The translations under genes were made by a program, and so were the position numbers. Positions 8,258 through 17,138 of a stretch of 50,086 nt of DNA are shown here, one piece after another. A model generated the notes under the pieces. It was given only the letters and a program-made list of their open reading frames with translations. It did no database searches and was not told where the DNA came from. Origin of the DNA: Firmicutes bacterium UBA5449. GTDB taxonomy: Bacteria; Bacillota; SHA-98; UBA4971. Positions within the stretch are counted from its first letter, which is position 1. Each line of letters begins with the position of its first letter. The DNA is taken from contig DIQZ01000035.1 in NCBI GenBank assembly GCA_002424305.1, positions 86,266 to 136,351 of the forward strand, read 5' to 3'.

Positions 8258-9385
8258 ATGCAATCTCAGAGTCGAGGTAGGGTAAAAAAAGTCTTCCCCG
8301 GCGCAAATACGCCTGAAGGCTTTTTCTCATTTTACGAGTATGTGGTTAAGCCTGACGCTAACATGATCATGATCATAAAAGGCGGACCGGGTATTGGAAA
8401 ATCTACATTGATAAAGCGAATAGGAACTGCCCTCCTTGATATGGGCTACGATGTAGAGTATGCGTGCTGCTCGCAAGATGCAGCCTCATACGACGGAGTC
8501 ATCGTCCCAAAGTTGGGGCTTGCTCTCTTTGATGGGACTCCCCCACACATTCTTGAACCGCGGTTCCCCGGTGTAGTTGAACATATTATCAACCTCGGAG
8601 ATTTTCTAAACAAGAAGAGGCTTCGCCTATCCAAACAGGAAATAGTCGAAACCCAAAAAGAGGTCTCAATACTTTTTGAAAGAGCATATCGCTATCTAAG
8701 AGAAGCACGAATCATCCATGACGACTGGGAAGCATGCTATTTCCAGGCTCTCAATTTAGGCTACTTAAATCGCATGGCGGAAGAGCTCTCACATGAGATG
8801 TTTCATGGCACAGTAACTTCACCCAACCCCGGTAAACCAACACATCTATTTGCCAGCGCTATTACCTCTAGCGGGCCTATCCATCACCTTGAAACAGTAA
8901 TAGGCCCTGTATCACGCAGATATATCTTAAAGGGCGAGCCCGGTACCGGAAAATCAACCATAGTGAAAAGGATGGCGGACACTGCTCTCTTTCACGGTTT
9001 CGCTGTTGAGTTTTACCATTGCCCTCTTGACCCGCGGAAAGTAGAACACATCGTCATACCTGAACTGGGGATAGCCTTGGCAAGCTCATCGTGGCCCCAT
9101 TTATTGGACCCTATCACAGATCTTGACAGAGTCATCGAAACACACCCGGCTGTTGAAAACAAGATTATCACCAAGTACGACTCTGTTATCACCTGTTCAG
9201 AACAGCGTTTTCTCCAGGCGATGGCAAGAGCTATTGAATTTTTGAACAAAGCCAGACAAGAATATGATAAGATCCAGGCCATCTATTCAGAGAACATGGA
9301 TTTTCAGGCTGTTGAGCGCTTAGGCGATGGCATCCTCGGAGAAGTTCTTGAACTGGAACGCAAAATCAGGGAGGCTACTGCATGA
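8258..9385 (+). CDS. Tandem P-loop ATPase (PRK06851-like), function unknown
   Basis: A 375-residue protein made of two related P-loop NTPase halves. The first has KGGPGIGKSTLIKRIG (about residues 45-60), the second KGEPGTGKSTIVKRMA (about residues 230-245). Each is followed by an analogous block: a YDVEYACCSQD or FAVEFYHCPLD strand, then (H)IV(V/I)P(K/E)LG(L/I)AL(F/A). This suggests an internal duplication. The halves are joined by a helical region. No transmembrane segment. Start at ATG 8258 with GGGGAGGGAG five bases upstream. The 3' end overlaps rqcH by 11 bases on the other strand. Family placement is from memory; the substrate is unknown. Confidence 0.8.
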   Translation: MQSQSRGRVKKVFPGANTPEGFFSFYEYVVKPDANMIMIIKGGPGIGKSTLIKRIGTALLDMGYDVEYACCSQDAASYDGVIVPKLGLALFDGTPPHILEPRFPGVVEHIINLGDFLNKKRLRLSKQEIVETQKEVSILFERAYRYLREARIIHDDWEACYFQALNLGYLNRMAEELSHEMFHGTVTSPNPGKPTHLFASAITSSGPIHHLETVIGPVSRRYILKGEPGTGKSTIVKRMADTALFHGFAVEFYHCPLDPRKVEHIVIPELGIALASSSWPHLLDPITDLDRVIETHPAVENKIITKYDSVITCSEQRFLQAMARAIEFLNKARQEYDKIQAIYSENMDFQAVERLGDGILGEVLELERKIREATA

Positions 9386-11066
9386 TATCAGAGTCCGGTA
9401 GAACAGGACGTACCATAATCGTCTTCTCGTGATCATATATGACCATGCCGGGCAGTGCGGCTTTAGGTTTTCTTACGTGCCTTTTGTACGTATAATCCAC
9501 CGCAACTTTTGAGCCTCCACGACCGTTACTGTAGTGTGCAGCAATCTCTGCAGCAGCCATAAGAACGCCTTCAGGCAAGCAGTCTTTTGCAGAACCCATC
9601 TTTATTATCACATGCGCACCTGGAATACCCCGTGCATGCATCCATACATCATCTGCGTTAGCCACCTTCATAGTAAGACGATCATTTTCTTTGTTGTTTC
9701 TGCCGACAAGGATTTCGTAACCTTGAATGGAAAATGACACCGATGCAACCTCACTTGGAGTTTTCTTTCTCTCTCTCTTTGCCTTTTTGCTATGGGCTTC
9801 CTTAAGATAACCCTGTTCTATTAGTTCAGCACGGATAGCTTCTGTACCTCCCAGTGTATCTACCTGCTGAAGAGTCATTGCTACCTGCTCCAGATAATCC
9901 AGCTCTCTCTCTGTTGCTTCTATTTGCTCAGCAACACTCTCCAGTGCCCGTTTCGCCCGTGTGTATCTTGCAAAACAATTCTGGGCATTTTCGTATGGTG
10001 AAAGCCTGGGATCCAGCTGGACTTCTATGCATCCACCTGAGGAATCAAAGTAATCCACTAAGCTGGCCCTATCCTGCCCGGGACTAATAGTCGGGGCATT
10101 GACAGTTATCAAATCACCTAGTTTCCGGTATCCCAAATCCTTCTTAGCCTGGGATATCTCATCGTTCTGCGCCTTGAGCTTTCGCTCACACCTTGCCATA
10201 TTGGCATTGACAATATTGAGAAGCTTTGCGCTTAGATCAGATACTGCCCTTTGATCCTCCTTGACAGAGTACGCAGCGTCAAGAAGCTGACTTGCATGTG
10301 GAAGAAAGCGTTCATCTCTAATGGAATCAGCCAATGCTAAGAGGGCATCCCCGAGTCGCGTCACCTTGTCTTGGCTGAGGCCACCACATGACTCATCCCC
10401 CGTGATGCCTGCCTCAGAAAGAATTTTTGCAGCAGAATCCCGTCCGAACCCGGAAAATGACGATACGAGAAACTTGCTGCAAGACGAATCAGGTGATGTC
10501 TCTCGAAACTTATGCAATATCTCATTCAGCTCCTCTTTGGTCACAAAGAGCAGGTTCAACTTATCTTGAGCAGGAGGAGGCGACCACTGAATCCCCGGAC
10601 CCATGTGACGAATTCTGCTCACGTCAGAACCGACATGCTTGATACTATCCAGAATTGTATTGGAACCTTCGTCAACAAGCGCGATATTGCTGTGTCTTCC
10701 CATCACTTCTATCACTAAGTTCTTAGGGGTCTCTTCCCTAGACCGCAAGAACCTAATCTCAAGGACCCTATCAAGACCTAACTGAGTAACTTGCGTGACT
10801 TTCGAGCTTACAAGGTATTTTCTAAGAAGCATACAAAACGCAGGTGGAACCGGTGGATTCTTACGCTCTATTTGTGTTATGTGAACACGAGCCACCTCAG
10901 GCTGAGATGACGCAAAAACCGTGATGTTCTGCCCGGGCTGCCTCATGATAATGATAAGTTCAAGCTTGGACGGTTGATAGATCTTATCTACCCGCGCCCC
11001 AATTAGCCTATGTCTGAACTCAGAAGCTATCGCAGCCATTAAGAGACCATCGAATGCCAATACCAT
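9375..11066 (-). CDS. rqcH: Rqc2-homolog ribosome quality-control protein RqcH (NFACT family)
   Basis: Binds stalled 50S-peptidyl-tRNA complexes and drives C-terminal poly-alanine tailing; also annotated as fibronectin-binding protein. 563 residues. NFACT-N at the start (FDGLLMAAIASEF...GARVDKIYQPSK), then the RVHITQ...PPAFCMLLRKYL and EVMGRHSNI signatures, a coiled-coil middle with HhH-like DSAAKILSEAGI, and NFACT-R near the C-terminus (SFSIQGYEILVGRNNKENDRLT, DVWMHARGIPGAHVII). Start ambiguous: ATG 11066 follows AGGAG by 3 bases, while TTG 11060 is 9 bases away. In B. subtilis rqcH also lies beside a Ca2+ ATPase gene and yicC. Confidence 0.94.
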   Translation of the reverse strand: MVLAFDGLLMAAIASEFRHRLIGARVDKIYQPSKLELIIIMRQPGQNITVFASSQPEVARVHITQIERKNPPVPPAFCMLLRKYLVSSKVTQVTQLGLDRVLEIRFLRSREETPKNLVIEVMGRHSNIALVDEGSNTILDSIKHVGSDVSRIRHMGPGIQWSPPPAQDKLNLLFVTKEELNEILHKFRETSPDSSCSKFLVSSFSGFGRDSAAKILSEAGITGDESCGGLSQDKVTRLGDALLALADSIRDERFLPHASQLLDAAYSVKEDQRAVSDLSAKLLNIVNANMARCERKLKAQNDEISQAKKDLGYRKLGDLITVNAPTISPGQDRASLVDYFDSSGGCIEVQLDPRLSPYENAQNCFARYTRAKRALESVAEQIEATERELDYLEQVAMTLQQVDTLGGTEAIRAELIEQGYLKEAHSKKAKRERKKTPSEVASVSFSIQGYEILVGRNNKENDRLTMKVANADDVWMHARGIPGAHVIIKMGSAKDCLPEGVLMAAAEIAAHYSNGRGGSKVAVDYTYKRHVRKPKAALPGMVIYDHEKTIMVRPVLPDSDIMQ

Positions 11067-11083
11067 CAACTCCTATCACAAGT

Positions 11084-11112
11084 AGTATATGGACCTATAA
11101 GGTACCAGTCAA
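11084..11112 (-). promoter_or_regulatory. Sigma-A promoter of rqcH
   Basis: Minus strand TTGACT (11107-11112), 17-base spacer, TATACT (11084-11089), 18 bases upstream of the rqcH ATG. Strong match in sequence and spacing; the leader would be very short. Confidence 0.75.
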
Positions 11113-11183
11113 CAAGGTATTAACCTTTGGACAAGTGAATATCAATGATTACTGACGGGTTCAAGTAGAGGAGGTCTCATGCT

Positions 11184-13952
11184 TTGTTAGTCCCTTGTGC
11201 ACATTCATGGCATGCGCTTAGTCCTTCTGACACAGCTTCCCTGCTGAAGACCAGCATCATCACAGGGCTATCCGCAAGAGAGGCAGAGCGACGACTTGAC
11301 CATTTGGGAAAAAACGCGCTGGAAAGGGCAAAAACTATCTCGCCTCTGGAAATTCTTCTTGACCAATTCCGCGATTTCATGGTGATTGTCCTATGCGCTG
11401 CTGCAATAGCGTCTTTTGCCCTTGGAGAGCTTGGAGATACCATTGCCATAATTACCATAGTAATCCTCAACGCTCTCTTAGGATTCATTCAGGAATACCG
11501 CGCGGAACGCTCCCTGGAAGCACTTCAGGAGCTGGCAGCCCCTAGTGCCAAGGTTATCAGAGATGGTGTTCCGGTTGAGGTTAAGGCTCATGACATAGCT
11601 CCCGGGGATCTTCTGGTCATTGAGGTCGGCGCCAGAATAGCTGCAGATACCCGTCTCATTGAAGTCGCAGGGCTGGAGGTAGAAGAATCGATTCTTACAG
11701 GTGAATCTCTGCCGGTTGCAAAAACAGCCCACGATATTCTTTCCGGCAATGTCAGTTTAGGCGACAGACGCAACATGGTGTTCATGGGCACTGTAGTCAC
11801 AAGAGGGCATGGGAAAGGAATTGTTGTGGAGACAGGCATGTCAACGGAGATTGGGAAAATCGCACACATGGTGCAAGAGGTCAAAGACGAAACTACTCCA
11901 CTGCAACACAGGTTAGAGCACTTAGGCCGTATTCTTGTTGCCGTCAGCATTGCCTTGTGCGCCTTTGTGGGAATCGCGGGTTTCATTCGAGGAGGTCATC
12001 CTGTAGAAATGATAATGTCCGGTGTCAGTCTGGCAGTGGCGGCAATCCCTGAAGGCCTTCCTGCGGTGGTCACAATTGCTTTGGCCTTGGGTGTTCAACG
12101 GATGGGAAGACGTAATGCAATTGTGCGAAGGCTTCCGGCAGTGGAGACCTTAGGCTGTGTCACAGTGATATGCGCTGACAAAACCGGTACACTTACCAGA
12201 AACGAAATGACGCTGAGGGAAATCTTTCTCGGAGACAAACGAGTGGAAATAACCGGAGCGGGGTATGCTCCTTTCGGTGAATTCCACATATCCGGACAAC
12301 GCATTGATCCTCGCGGTTGCAAGAACCTCATGCTTGCGCTGGAAATAGGGCTCCGTTGCAGCAACGCCGTGCTAACCCGAAACCGTAAGGCAGTAACCTC
12401 AGAGTCGCTTTTAGCAGGGAAGAAATCAGGGCCGGCTCCCAGATGGGGAATCCTCGGAGATCCAACAGAAGGGGCTTTGATTGTCGCAGCCTTGAAAGCA
12501 GGTCTGTTGCCCCATACTCCCAATGCCACGAATTATCCGGTGCATGAGATCCCTTTTGATCCCAACAGGAAAAGGATGACCACGATTCACAGAGAATCAA
12601 AGGGCTTCATCGCTTACACCAAGGGGGCGCCTGAAGTAATCATAAGCCTCTGCACCTCAGTACTCGAATCAGGCAGAGTGCGAGATCTTTCTCTTGCAGA
12701 AAAGAGAAGAATTCTTCAGGAGAACTCACGCATGGCCTCTAAGGGTCTTCGTGTTCTCGCGCTGGCGTATCGAAACATACCGGAACTACAGGTTACAGAT
12801 TTGGACAGTGTGGAATCAAATCTTGTTTTCGTCGGACTTGTAGGAATGGAGGATCCTCCTCGTGAAGAAGTAAAGAAATCTATTGCGTCAGCTAAAAGTG
12901 CAGGCATCCGCACAATAATGATTACCGGAGACCATCTGGGCACCGCTCTTTCAGTCGCACGTGCCTTGGGTATTGCCCAGAGCAGCGATCCCGCGATAAC
13001 CGGAGCCGAACTTGATAGTATGACTGATTGCCAACTCCTAAAATGTGTAGAAAATTCGTGTGTATTCGCCAGAGTAAATCCTGAACATAAGCTGAGAATA
13101 GTCAAGGCATTAAAAGCTCATGGACACGTTGTTGCGATGACAGGTGACGGAGTGAACGATGCTCCTGCTGTAAGAGAGGCAGATATTGGAGTCGCAATGG
13201 GACTTTCAGGAACCGACGTCACCAGAGAGGCTGCGGCCATGGTCTTAGCAGATGATAACTACGCTACTATAGTGGCTGCAGTAGAGGAAGGCAGGGCAAT
13301 ATACGACAATATCCGCAAATTCATAAGGTACCTCTTAGGGTGTAACACAGGGGAAGTCCTGACAATGCTGATAGCGGTAATCATAGGACTGCCGTTACCT
13401 CTTGTTCCGATTCAAATTTTGTGGATGAATCTGGTAACAGACGGCCTCCCTGCAATTGCCCTTGGTGTTGATCCTTTGGATCCCAAAGCCATGACGCGAA
13501 AACCACGTGACCCCAGGGAAAACATATTCGGAGAGGGTCTGGGGCTCAAAATAGTGTCCCAAGGTATTATCATTGGAATATGCACTATCCTGTCGTTCAT
13601 AATATCCCTGGCTCTGCATGGAGATATCAAAAGAGCAAGGACTGTTGCATTTACATGTGTCGTAATGGCACAGCTCATCTATGTATTTCATTGTCGGTCA
13701 GAATATCAGAAGCTATCAGAAATCGACCTCAGATCAAACCCATATGTCATAGGCGCTGTCATAATATCCGGGGCTATGCAACTTATGGCAGTTTACTTAC
13801 CTGCTGCTCAAGGCGTCTTCCGCACTACGACACTTGATGGGTTCGACTGGATTGTGATATTTCTACTATCCGGGTGGTCCAGTATCTTCACGGTGATTGC
13901 CCAAAAAATAAGGCGCCTGATTCTCAGGCGCACTTCCATAATCCGAGTTTAG
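11184..13952 (+). CDS. Ca2+-transporting P-type (P2A) ATPase
   Basis: Calcium efflux pump of the SERCA/PMCA class; 922 residues. Motifs in order: actuator TGES (about residue 172), M4 AAIPEGLPAVV, phosphorylation site CADKTGTLT (about 332), KGAPE, hinge TGDGVND (about 654), M5 CNTGEV, M6 NLVTDGLPAIALG. The M5/M6 N, E, T and D residues match SERCA calcium ligands. In M8 (VVMAQLIYVF) the SERCA glutamate appears as Q, as in PMCA, suggesting one ion per cycle (inference). Start is TTG 11184, 10 bases after AGGAGG. An ATG at 11179 in another frame meets TAG after three codons. Homolog of yloB by position. Confidence 0.93.
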   Translation: MLVPCAHSWHALSPSDTASLLKTSIITGLSAREAERRLDHLGKNALERAKTISPLEILLDQFRDFMVIVLCAAAIASFALGELGDTIAIITIVILNALLGFIQEYRAERSLEALQELAAPSAKVIRDGVPVEVKAHDIAPGDLLVIEVGARIAADTRLIEVAGLEVEESILTGESLPVAKTAHDILSGNVSLGDRRNMVFMGTVVTRGHGKGIVVETGMSTEIGKIAHMVQEVKDETTPLQHRLEHLGRILVAVSIALCAFVGIAGFIRGGHPVEMIMSGVSLAVAAIPEGLPAVVTIALALGVQRMGRRNAIVRRLPAVETLGCVTVICADKTGTLTRNEMTLREIFLGDKRVEITGAGYAPFGEFHISGQRIDPRGCKNLMLALEIGLRCSNAVLTRNRKAVTSESLLAGKKSGPAPRWGILGDPTEGALIVAALKAGLLPHTPNATNYPVHEIPFDPNRKRMTTIHRESKGFIAYTKGAPEVIISLCTSVLESGRVRDLSLAEKRRILQENSRMASKGLRVLALAYRNIPELQVTDLDSVESNLVFVGLVGMEDPPREEVKKSIASAKSAGIRTIMITGDHLGTALSVARALGIAQSSDPAITGAELDSMTDCQLLKCVENSCVFARVNPEHKLRIVKALKAHGHVVAMTGDGVNDAPAVREADIGVAMGLSGTDVTREAAAMVLADDNYATIVAAVEEGRAIYDNIRKFIRYLLGCNTGEVLTMLIAVIIGLPLPLVPIQILWMNLVTDGLPAIALGVDPLDPKAMTRKPRDPRENIFGEGLGLKIVSQGIIIGICTILSFIISLALHGDIKRARTVAFTCVVMAQLIYVFHCRSEYQKLSEIDLRSNPYVIGAVIISGAMQLMAVYLPAAQGVFRTTTLDGFDWIVIFLLSGWSSIFTVIAQKIRRLILRRTSIIRV
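13903..13931 (-). terminator. Rho-independent terminator of secD-secF, inside the Ca2+ ATPase 3' end
   Basis: On the minus strand an 8-bp perfect stem GCGCCTGA / TCAGGCGC with a GAA loop (13913-13931) is followed by CTTATTTTTTG. It lies about 60 bases after the secF stop and within the last codons (RRLILRRTS) of the convergent ATPase gene. Confidence 0.85.
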
Positions 13953-13990
13953 GAATACAAGTCTTGGTCATCATGACTTATTTGCCTAGC

Positions 13991-14917
13991 TCAAGCTCCC
14001 TTTGGGTTTGCTCTACCAGTAGTTATTTGACGTCTCTTTCGCTCCCTGTCCCATAGAGTCCACTCTACCCAAATCGAAGGGGCTATGCATATCGACGAGT
14101 AGGTTCCTACAACAAGACCTAGAATAATGGCAAGACTGAAATCCTTTATGCTGGCGCCACCGAAAAAGTACAAAGCAAGCACAGCCAAAAGAGTAGTGAG
14201 AACCGTATTAATAGACCTTCTTAAAGTCTGCCGTATACTGTTATTGGCTATCTCTTCGATAGTTTCCTTCTTTCGGAATTTCAGGTTCTCGCGGATCTTA
14301 TCGTAAATCACGATAGTGTCATTAATAGAATAACCGATAATTGTAAGAATAGCAGCGATAAATGGGCTATTTACCTGTCTGCCAAGGAGTGCAAACGCAC
14401 CGAGCACAATAATAGTGTCGTGAACAAGCGCACTCACAGCGGCAACACCGAATTTGAACTCGAATCTCAAAGATACGTATATGACAATGCCAACACATGA
14501 AAGCACCATCGCAAGAATCGCTTTATTAAGGAGTTCCTTCCCAATCACAGCCTCCACCATCTGGGATTCCACTATACTGACAGCGCCGAGTTCGTAAGAC
14601 AGTTCATCCACTATCCTATCCACCTGCGTGCTACCTAGAGGTTTGCCCTCAACCTGTGCTCTTATCTGCACATCAGGGGTACCACGAATCGGCTGTATAA
14701 CAGCCTTTCCGAGGTTCATGTCAGCCAAAGCGCTGCTTGTCAGAACGTTACTGATTTCGCCGGCTGCAACCGGTCTTTCAAACCTGAGCCTGATGAGGGA
14801 TCCGCCTGTAAAGTCTACTCCCAGATTAAGACCTTTCGCTGCCAAAGCGATTATTCCTATAACTACCAGGACGGCTGAGATGGCAAGGTAGTTTCGCCTC
14901 TTGCCTATGATATCCAA
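13991..14917 (-). CDS. secF: Protein translocase subunit SecF
   Basis: Membrane partner of SecD that uses proton-motive force to help protein export through SecYEG. 308 residues with six membrane segments: one at about residues 7-28, then the periplasmic/outer domain with VDFTGGSLI, then five segments with the SecF block NSPFIAAILTIIGYSINDTIVIYDKIREN and R.....S.NT.L.TLLAV. I start at TTG 14917 (LDIIGKRRNY) because GGAGG lies 8 bases upstream and this matches family N-termini; an ATG at 14953 would overlap secD by 23 bases without a ribosome site. It lies 13 bases after secD. Confidence 0.93.
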   Translation of the reverse strand: MDIIGKRRNYLAISAVLVVIGIIALAAKGLNLGVDFTGGSLIRLRFERPVAAGEISNVLTSSALADMNLGKAVIQPIRGTPDVQIRAQVEGKPLGSTQVDRIVDELSYELGAVSIVESQMVEAVIGKELLNKAILAMVLSCVGIVIYVSLRFEFKFGVAAVSALVHDTIIVLGAFALLGRQVNSPFIAAILTIIGYSINDTIVIYDKIRENLKFRKKETIEEIANNSIRQTLRRSINTVLTTLLAVLALYFFGGASIKDFSLAIILGLVVGTYSSICIAPSIWVEWTLWDRERKRRQITTGRANPKGA

Positions 14918-14930
14918 TGCGCCGACCTCC

Positions 14931-16124
14931 CTAAGCTCCGAAGCGCTTTGCATATTTTTCAGGATTTCTGTCTACTATTGCAACAAGGATAAGCTTTGTC
15001 ACGACAACCGCTGTAAACATGCTGGCAAAAATTCCCAACCCCAGCGTGACAGCAAATCCCTTGACAGCACCTGAACCAAAAATGTAAAGAGCTCCTGCAG
15101 TAATTAGTGTTGTTACGTTAGAATCAAGAATGCACCCAAAAGCCCGCGTAAACCCGGCTTCAATAGCAGCACGTATACGCTTTCCGCTACCTAGTTCTTC
15201 TCGGATTCTCTCGAAGATGATGACGTTTGCATCCACAGCCATACCGACTGAAAGGATAAGGCCTGCTATCCCCGGTAACGTTAGCACCGCCTTGAGACTT
15301 ACTAAAGCAGCCATCACTATAATCGCATATATCAAGAGCGCGACATCTGCCACAAGGCCCGGAAGCTTATAGATAACCAACATAAATATGATGACGAGAG
15401 CAGCTCCGATAAGGGCAGCGACTTTGCTCTGATCGATTGCTTCCTGGCCTAGGGTAGGCTCCAGAACTTCGGCATGAAGGACGTCAAGGGGCACAGGAAG
15501 AGCGCCTGCTCGCAACATCATAGAAAGGTCTTTTGCCTTATCCATATCTCCCAATCCTGTAATCTGACCTTTGTCTTTAATAACGGTTTGGACTACCGGC
15601 GCTGAGAGAAGTTCTTCATCCAGGTATATTGCGATTCTACGCCCGATATTATCCAACGTCGCTTTCTCGAACTTCCTAGCGCCCTCTGAGGTAAGTTCAA
15701 AGTTCACTGCCGGACGGCTATATTGGTCATACCCGGCCACCGCAGTTTTCAGATCATTGCCGCTCATGATTACATTGTTACGTTCGTCCCTAAACTCTAA
15801 TTGAGCAGTACGTCCGATGATCTCTCTAGCCCTATGCGGGTCTTTTACACCGGCCAATTCTACAACAATACGCCTTGATCCCTGTCTGTAAATTACAGGT
15901 TCAGCAACACCCAACTGGTTAACCCGTCTCTCAATGACTTCCTTTGCGCGGGTAACAGCGTCATCATCAGCCTTGATTGTCTCGGTATCCTTAGCTTCCA
16001 GGACCATCCGAGTGCCACCACGCAAATCGAGCCCAAGATTAATCGGGAACTTCCAGATGGCCAGGGCGCATATGATCACGATAGCAACTACACCGACAAA
16101 TTTCCAGATGATTCCCGGCCTCAT
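14931..16124 (-). CDS. secD: Protein translocase subunit SecD
   Basis: RND-like membrane protein that acts with SecF in late steps of export. 397 residues. N-terminal membrane segment (residues 4-24), GLDLRGGTRMVLE signature, a P1 external domain, then five C-terminal membrane segments including AGLILSVGMAVDANVIIFERIREEL and GFTRAFGCILDSNVTTLITA. ATG 16124 (MRPGIIWKF) follows AGGAGG by 10 bases. Shorter than E. coli SecD, as in most Bacillota with split secD/secF. Transcribed from a near-consensus promoter 46 bases upstream. Confidence 0.95.
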   Translation of the reverse strand: MRPGIIWKFVGVVAIVIICALAIWKFPINLGLDLRGGTRMVLEAKDTETIKADDDAVTRAKEVIERRVNQLGVAEPVIYRQGSRRIVVELAGVKDPHRAREIIGRTAQLEFRDERNNVIMSGNDLKTAVAGYDQYSRPAVNFELTSEGARKFEKATLDNIGRRIAIYLDEELLSAPVVQTVIKDKGQITGLGDMDKAKDLSMMLRAGALPVPLDVLHAEVLEPTLGQEAIDQSKVAALIGAALVIIFMLVIYKLPGLVADVALLIYAIIVMAALVSLKAVLTLPGIAGLILSVGMAVDANVIIFERIREELGSGKRIRAAIEAGFTRAFGCILDSNVTTLITAGALYIFGSGAVKGFAVTLGLGIFASMFTAVVVTKLILVAIVDRNPEKYAKRFGA

Positions 16125-16169
16125 ACACTGGGTTCCTCCTTCTCGCCTACCCGAAATTGGTACAACCTC

Positions 16170-16198
16170 ATTATATGAGTTAGGTATTGCCTTGTCAA
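16170..16198 (-). promoter_or_regulatory. Consensus sigma-A promoter of secD-secF
   Basis: Minus strand TTGACA (16193-16198), 17-base spacer, TATAAT (16170-16175). Both hexamers are perfect. Transcription would start near 16163, about 39 bases before the secD ATG. Confidence 0.9.
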
Positions 16199-16373
16199 TT
16201 GACCTGACAAAGGCGCAAAGGGACAAAGGCCTAAAGCTTGCCGGCCTGTTGGCATACGAGTCCTATCCGAGGTGAAGCAGCCACCGGTCATCCCGCCGCA
16301 GAGGTAGCATTCTGACAATCAAAGCACGCGGCACGCGCAGACGGTACCCGGCTTCGAAATCTTGCAAATTGTG
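16199..16373. other. Unassigned intergenic stretch upstream of secD and the YabG-like gene
   Basis: About 175 bases with no supported gene; with the promoter regions either side the full gap is 377 bases. On the plus strand it holds CAAAGG-type repeats (GACAAAGGCGCAAAGGGAC, then CAAAGGCCTAAAGC), a GCCGGCCTGTTGGC potential hairpin and further GC-rich inverted segments. It would lie upstream of both transcripts, so it is not clearly a leader of either gene. I see no tRNA or recognised riboswitch. Confidence 0.4.
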
Positions 16374-16401
16374 ACTTCGTACACCTCCGATACATAGACT
16401 A
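16374..16401 (+). promoter_or_regulatory. Candidate sigma-K-type (mother-cell) promoter of the YabG-like gene
   Basis: CATAGACTA at 16393-16401 fits the sigma-K -10 pattern CATANNNTA. An AC (16374-16375) lies 17 bases upstream, the spacing expected for the short -35. It lies about 100 bases before ATG 16502. In B. subtilis yabG is sigma-K dependent, which makes the match meaningful, but the motif is short. Confidence 0.4.
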
Positions 16402-16501
16402 TAGCGAAGACTGGAAGCTCCAGTAATCTCAGGAGATAAGAAAACGGAAAACGCCGAAGATATCAATGCACCAGGATGTAAATATGCCTGGGGGGAGGGA
16501 A

Positions 16502-16723
16502 ATGTCCGAATTCCTGGCTATCGGTGACCTTGTAGTTAGGAAATCTCACAATGCGGATGTAGTATTCAAAGTAGTATCTCTCAATGACGGCATCGCGTTG
16601 CTGCGCGGCATTTGCCTTCGGGTGATGGCTGATGCCCCACTAAGCGACCTCGTCAAAGTGACTTCTGATTATGAAAAAATGCAACGGGAGCACTTCGAGA
16701 TGCTGAAGAGACAAATCGGTTAG
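16502..16723 (+). CDS. YabG N-terminal-domain-like small protein
   Basis: 73 residues. The segment IGDLVVRKSHNADVVFKVVSLNDGIALLRGI..RVMADAPLSDLVKV resembles the N-terminal domain of the sporulation protease YabG, which is close to 290 residues when complete. Here the protein stops after a short charged helix (DYEKMQREHFEMLKRQIG) and the protease part is absent from the next gene and from all frames nearby. Start at ATG 16502, directly behind GGGGGGAGGG. Either a stand-alone domain protein or a remnant. The intact ribosome site and possible sporulation promoter favour a real gene (inference). Confidence 0.65.
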   Translation: MSEFLAIGDLVVRKSHNADVVFKVVSLNDGIALLRGICLRVMADAPLSDLVKVTSDYEKMQREHFEMLKRQIG

Positions 16724-16746
16724 CGTGAAAGGAAGTGATTTACATA

Positions 16747-17073
16747 GTGCGTGAGTATACGAAAGAGCAACTCCTTGAACTGGAGAAGTACATCAAAGAT
16801 TTGGCTGAAGAGGAAAAAACACAAGAAATACTCCAAGTCCCGCAACAGCTTACTTTTCTCCTGGCAAGGGCGAGCTGGTTCAGACAGTCTGCTCCGGAAG
16901 GAAGTTCAGTTCTTTGGATCGCATCTACTGACAGTGGGTATGCAACCCGCACTGTCAGTGAGGGATTCGTCCGAGACTGGGGACCTGTGATTATTGAAGC
17001 AGACCAGCTATGGCTTGGAATTGATTCCAGATCCGTTATACAACTGTGGCAGCCTGGAGTATCCTATTATTAG
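16747..17073 (+). CDS. Hypothetical protein, 108 residues
   Basis: Not recognised. Soluble, acidic N-terminus with a helical, heptad-like stretch (EYTKEQLLELEKYIKDLAEEEKTQEIL), followed by a more mixed region with several tryptophans (SWFRQSAPEGSSVLWIA, RDWGPV, LWLGID). No membrane segment or signal peptide. GTG 16747 is preferred because GGAAGTG lies 9 bases upstream; GTG 16735 overlaps that site. It starts 23 bases after the YabG-like gene on the same strand and shares its downstream terminator, so the two are probably co-transcribed. Confidence 0.6.
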   Translation: MREYTKEQLLELEKYIKDLAEEEKTQEILQVPQQLTFLLARASWFRQSAPEGSSVLWIASTDSGYATRTVSEGFVRDWGPVIIEADQLWLGIDSRSVIQLWQPGVSYY

Positions 17074-17138
17074 TATCTCTTATAGTCCTTACCTCTGCCG
17101 CAACAACGACTCCCCCGGTTCCAGTCGCGCCACGGGAA

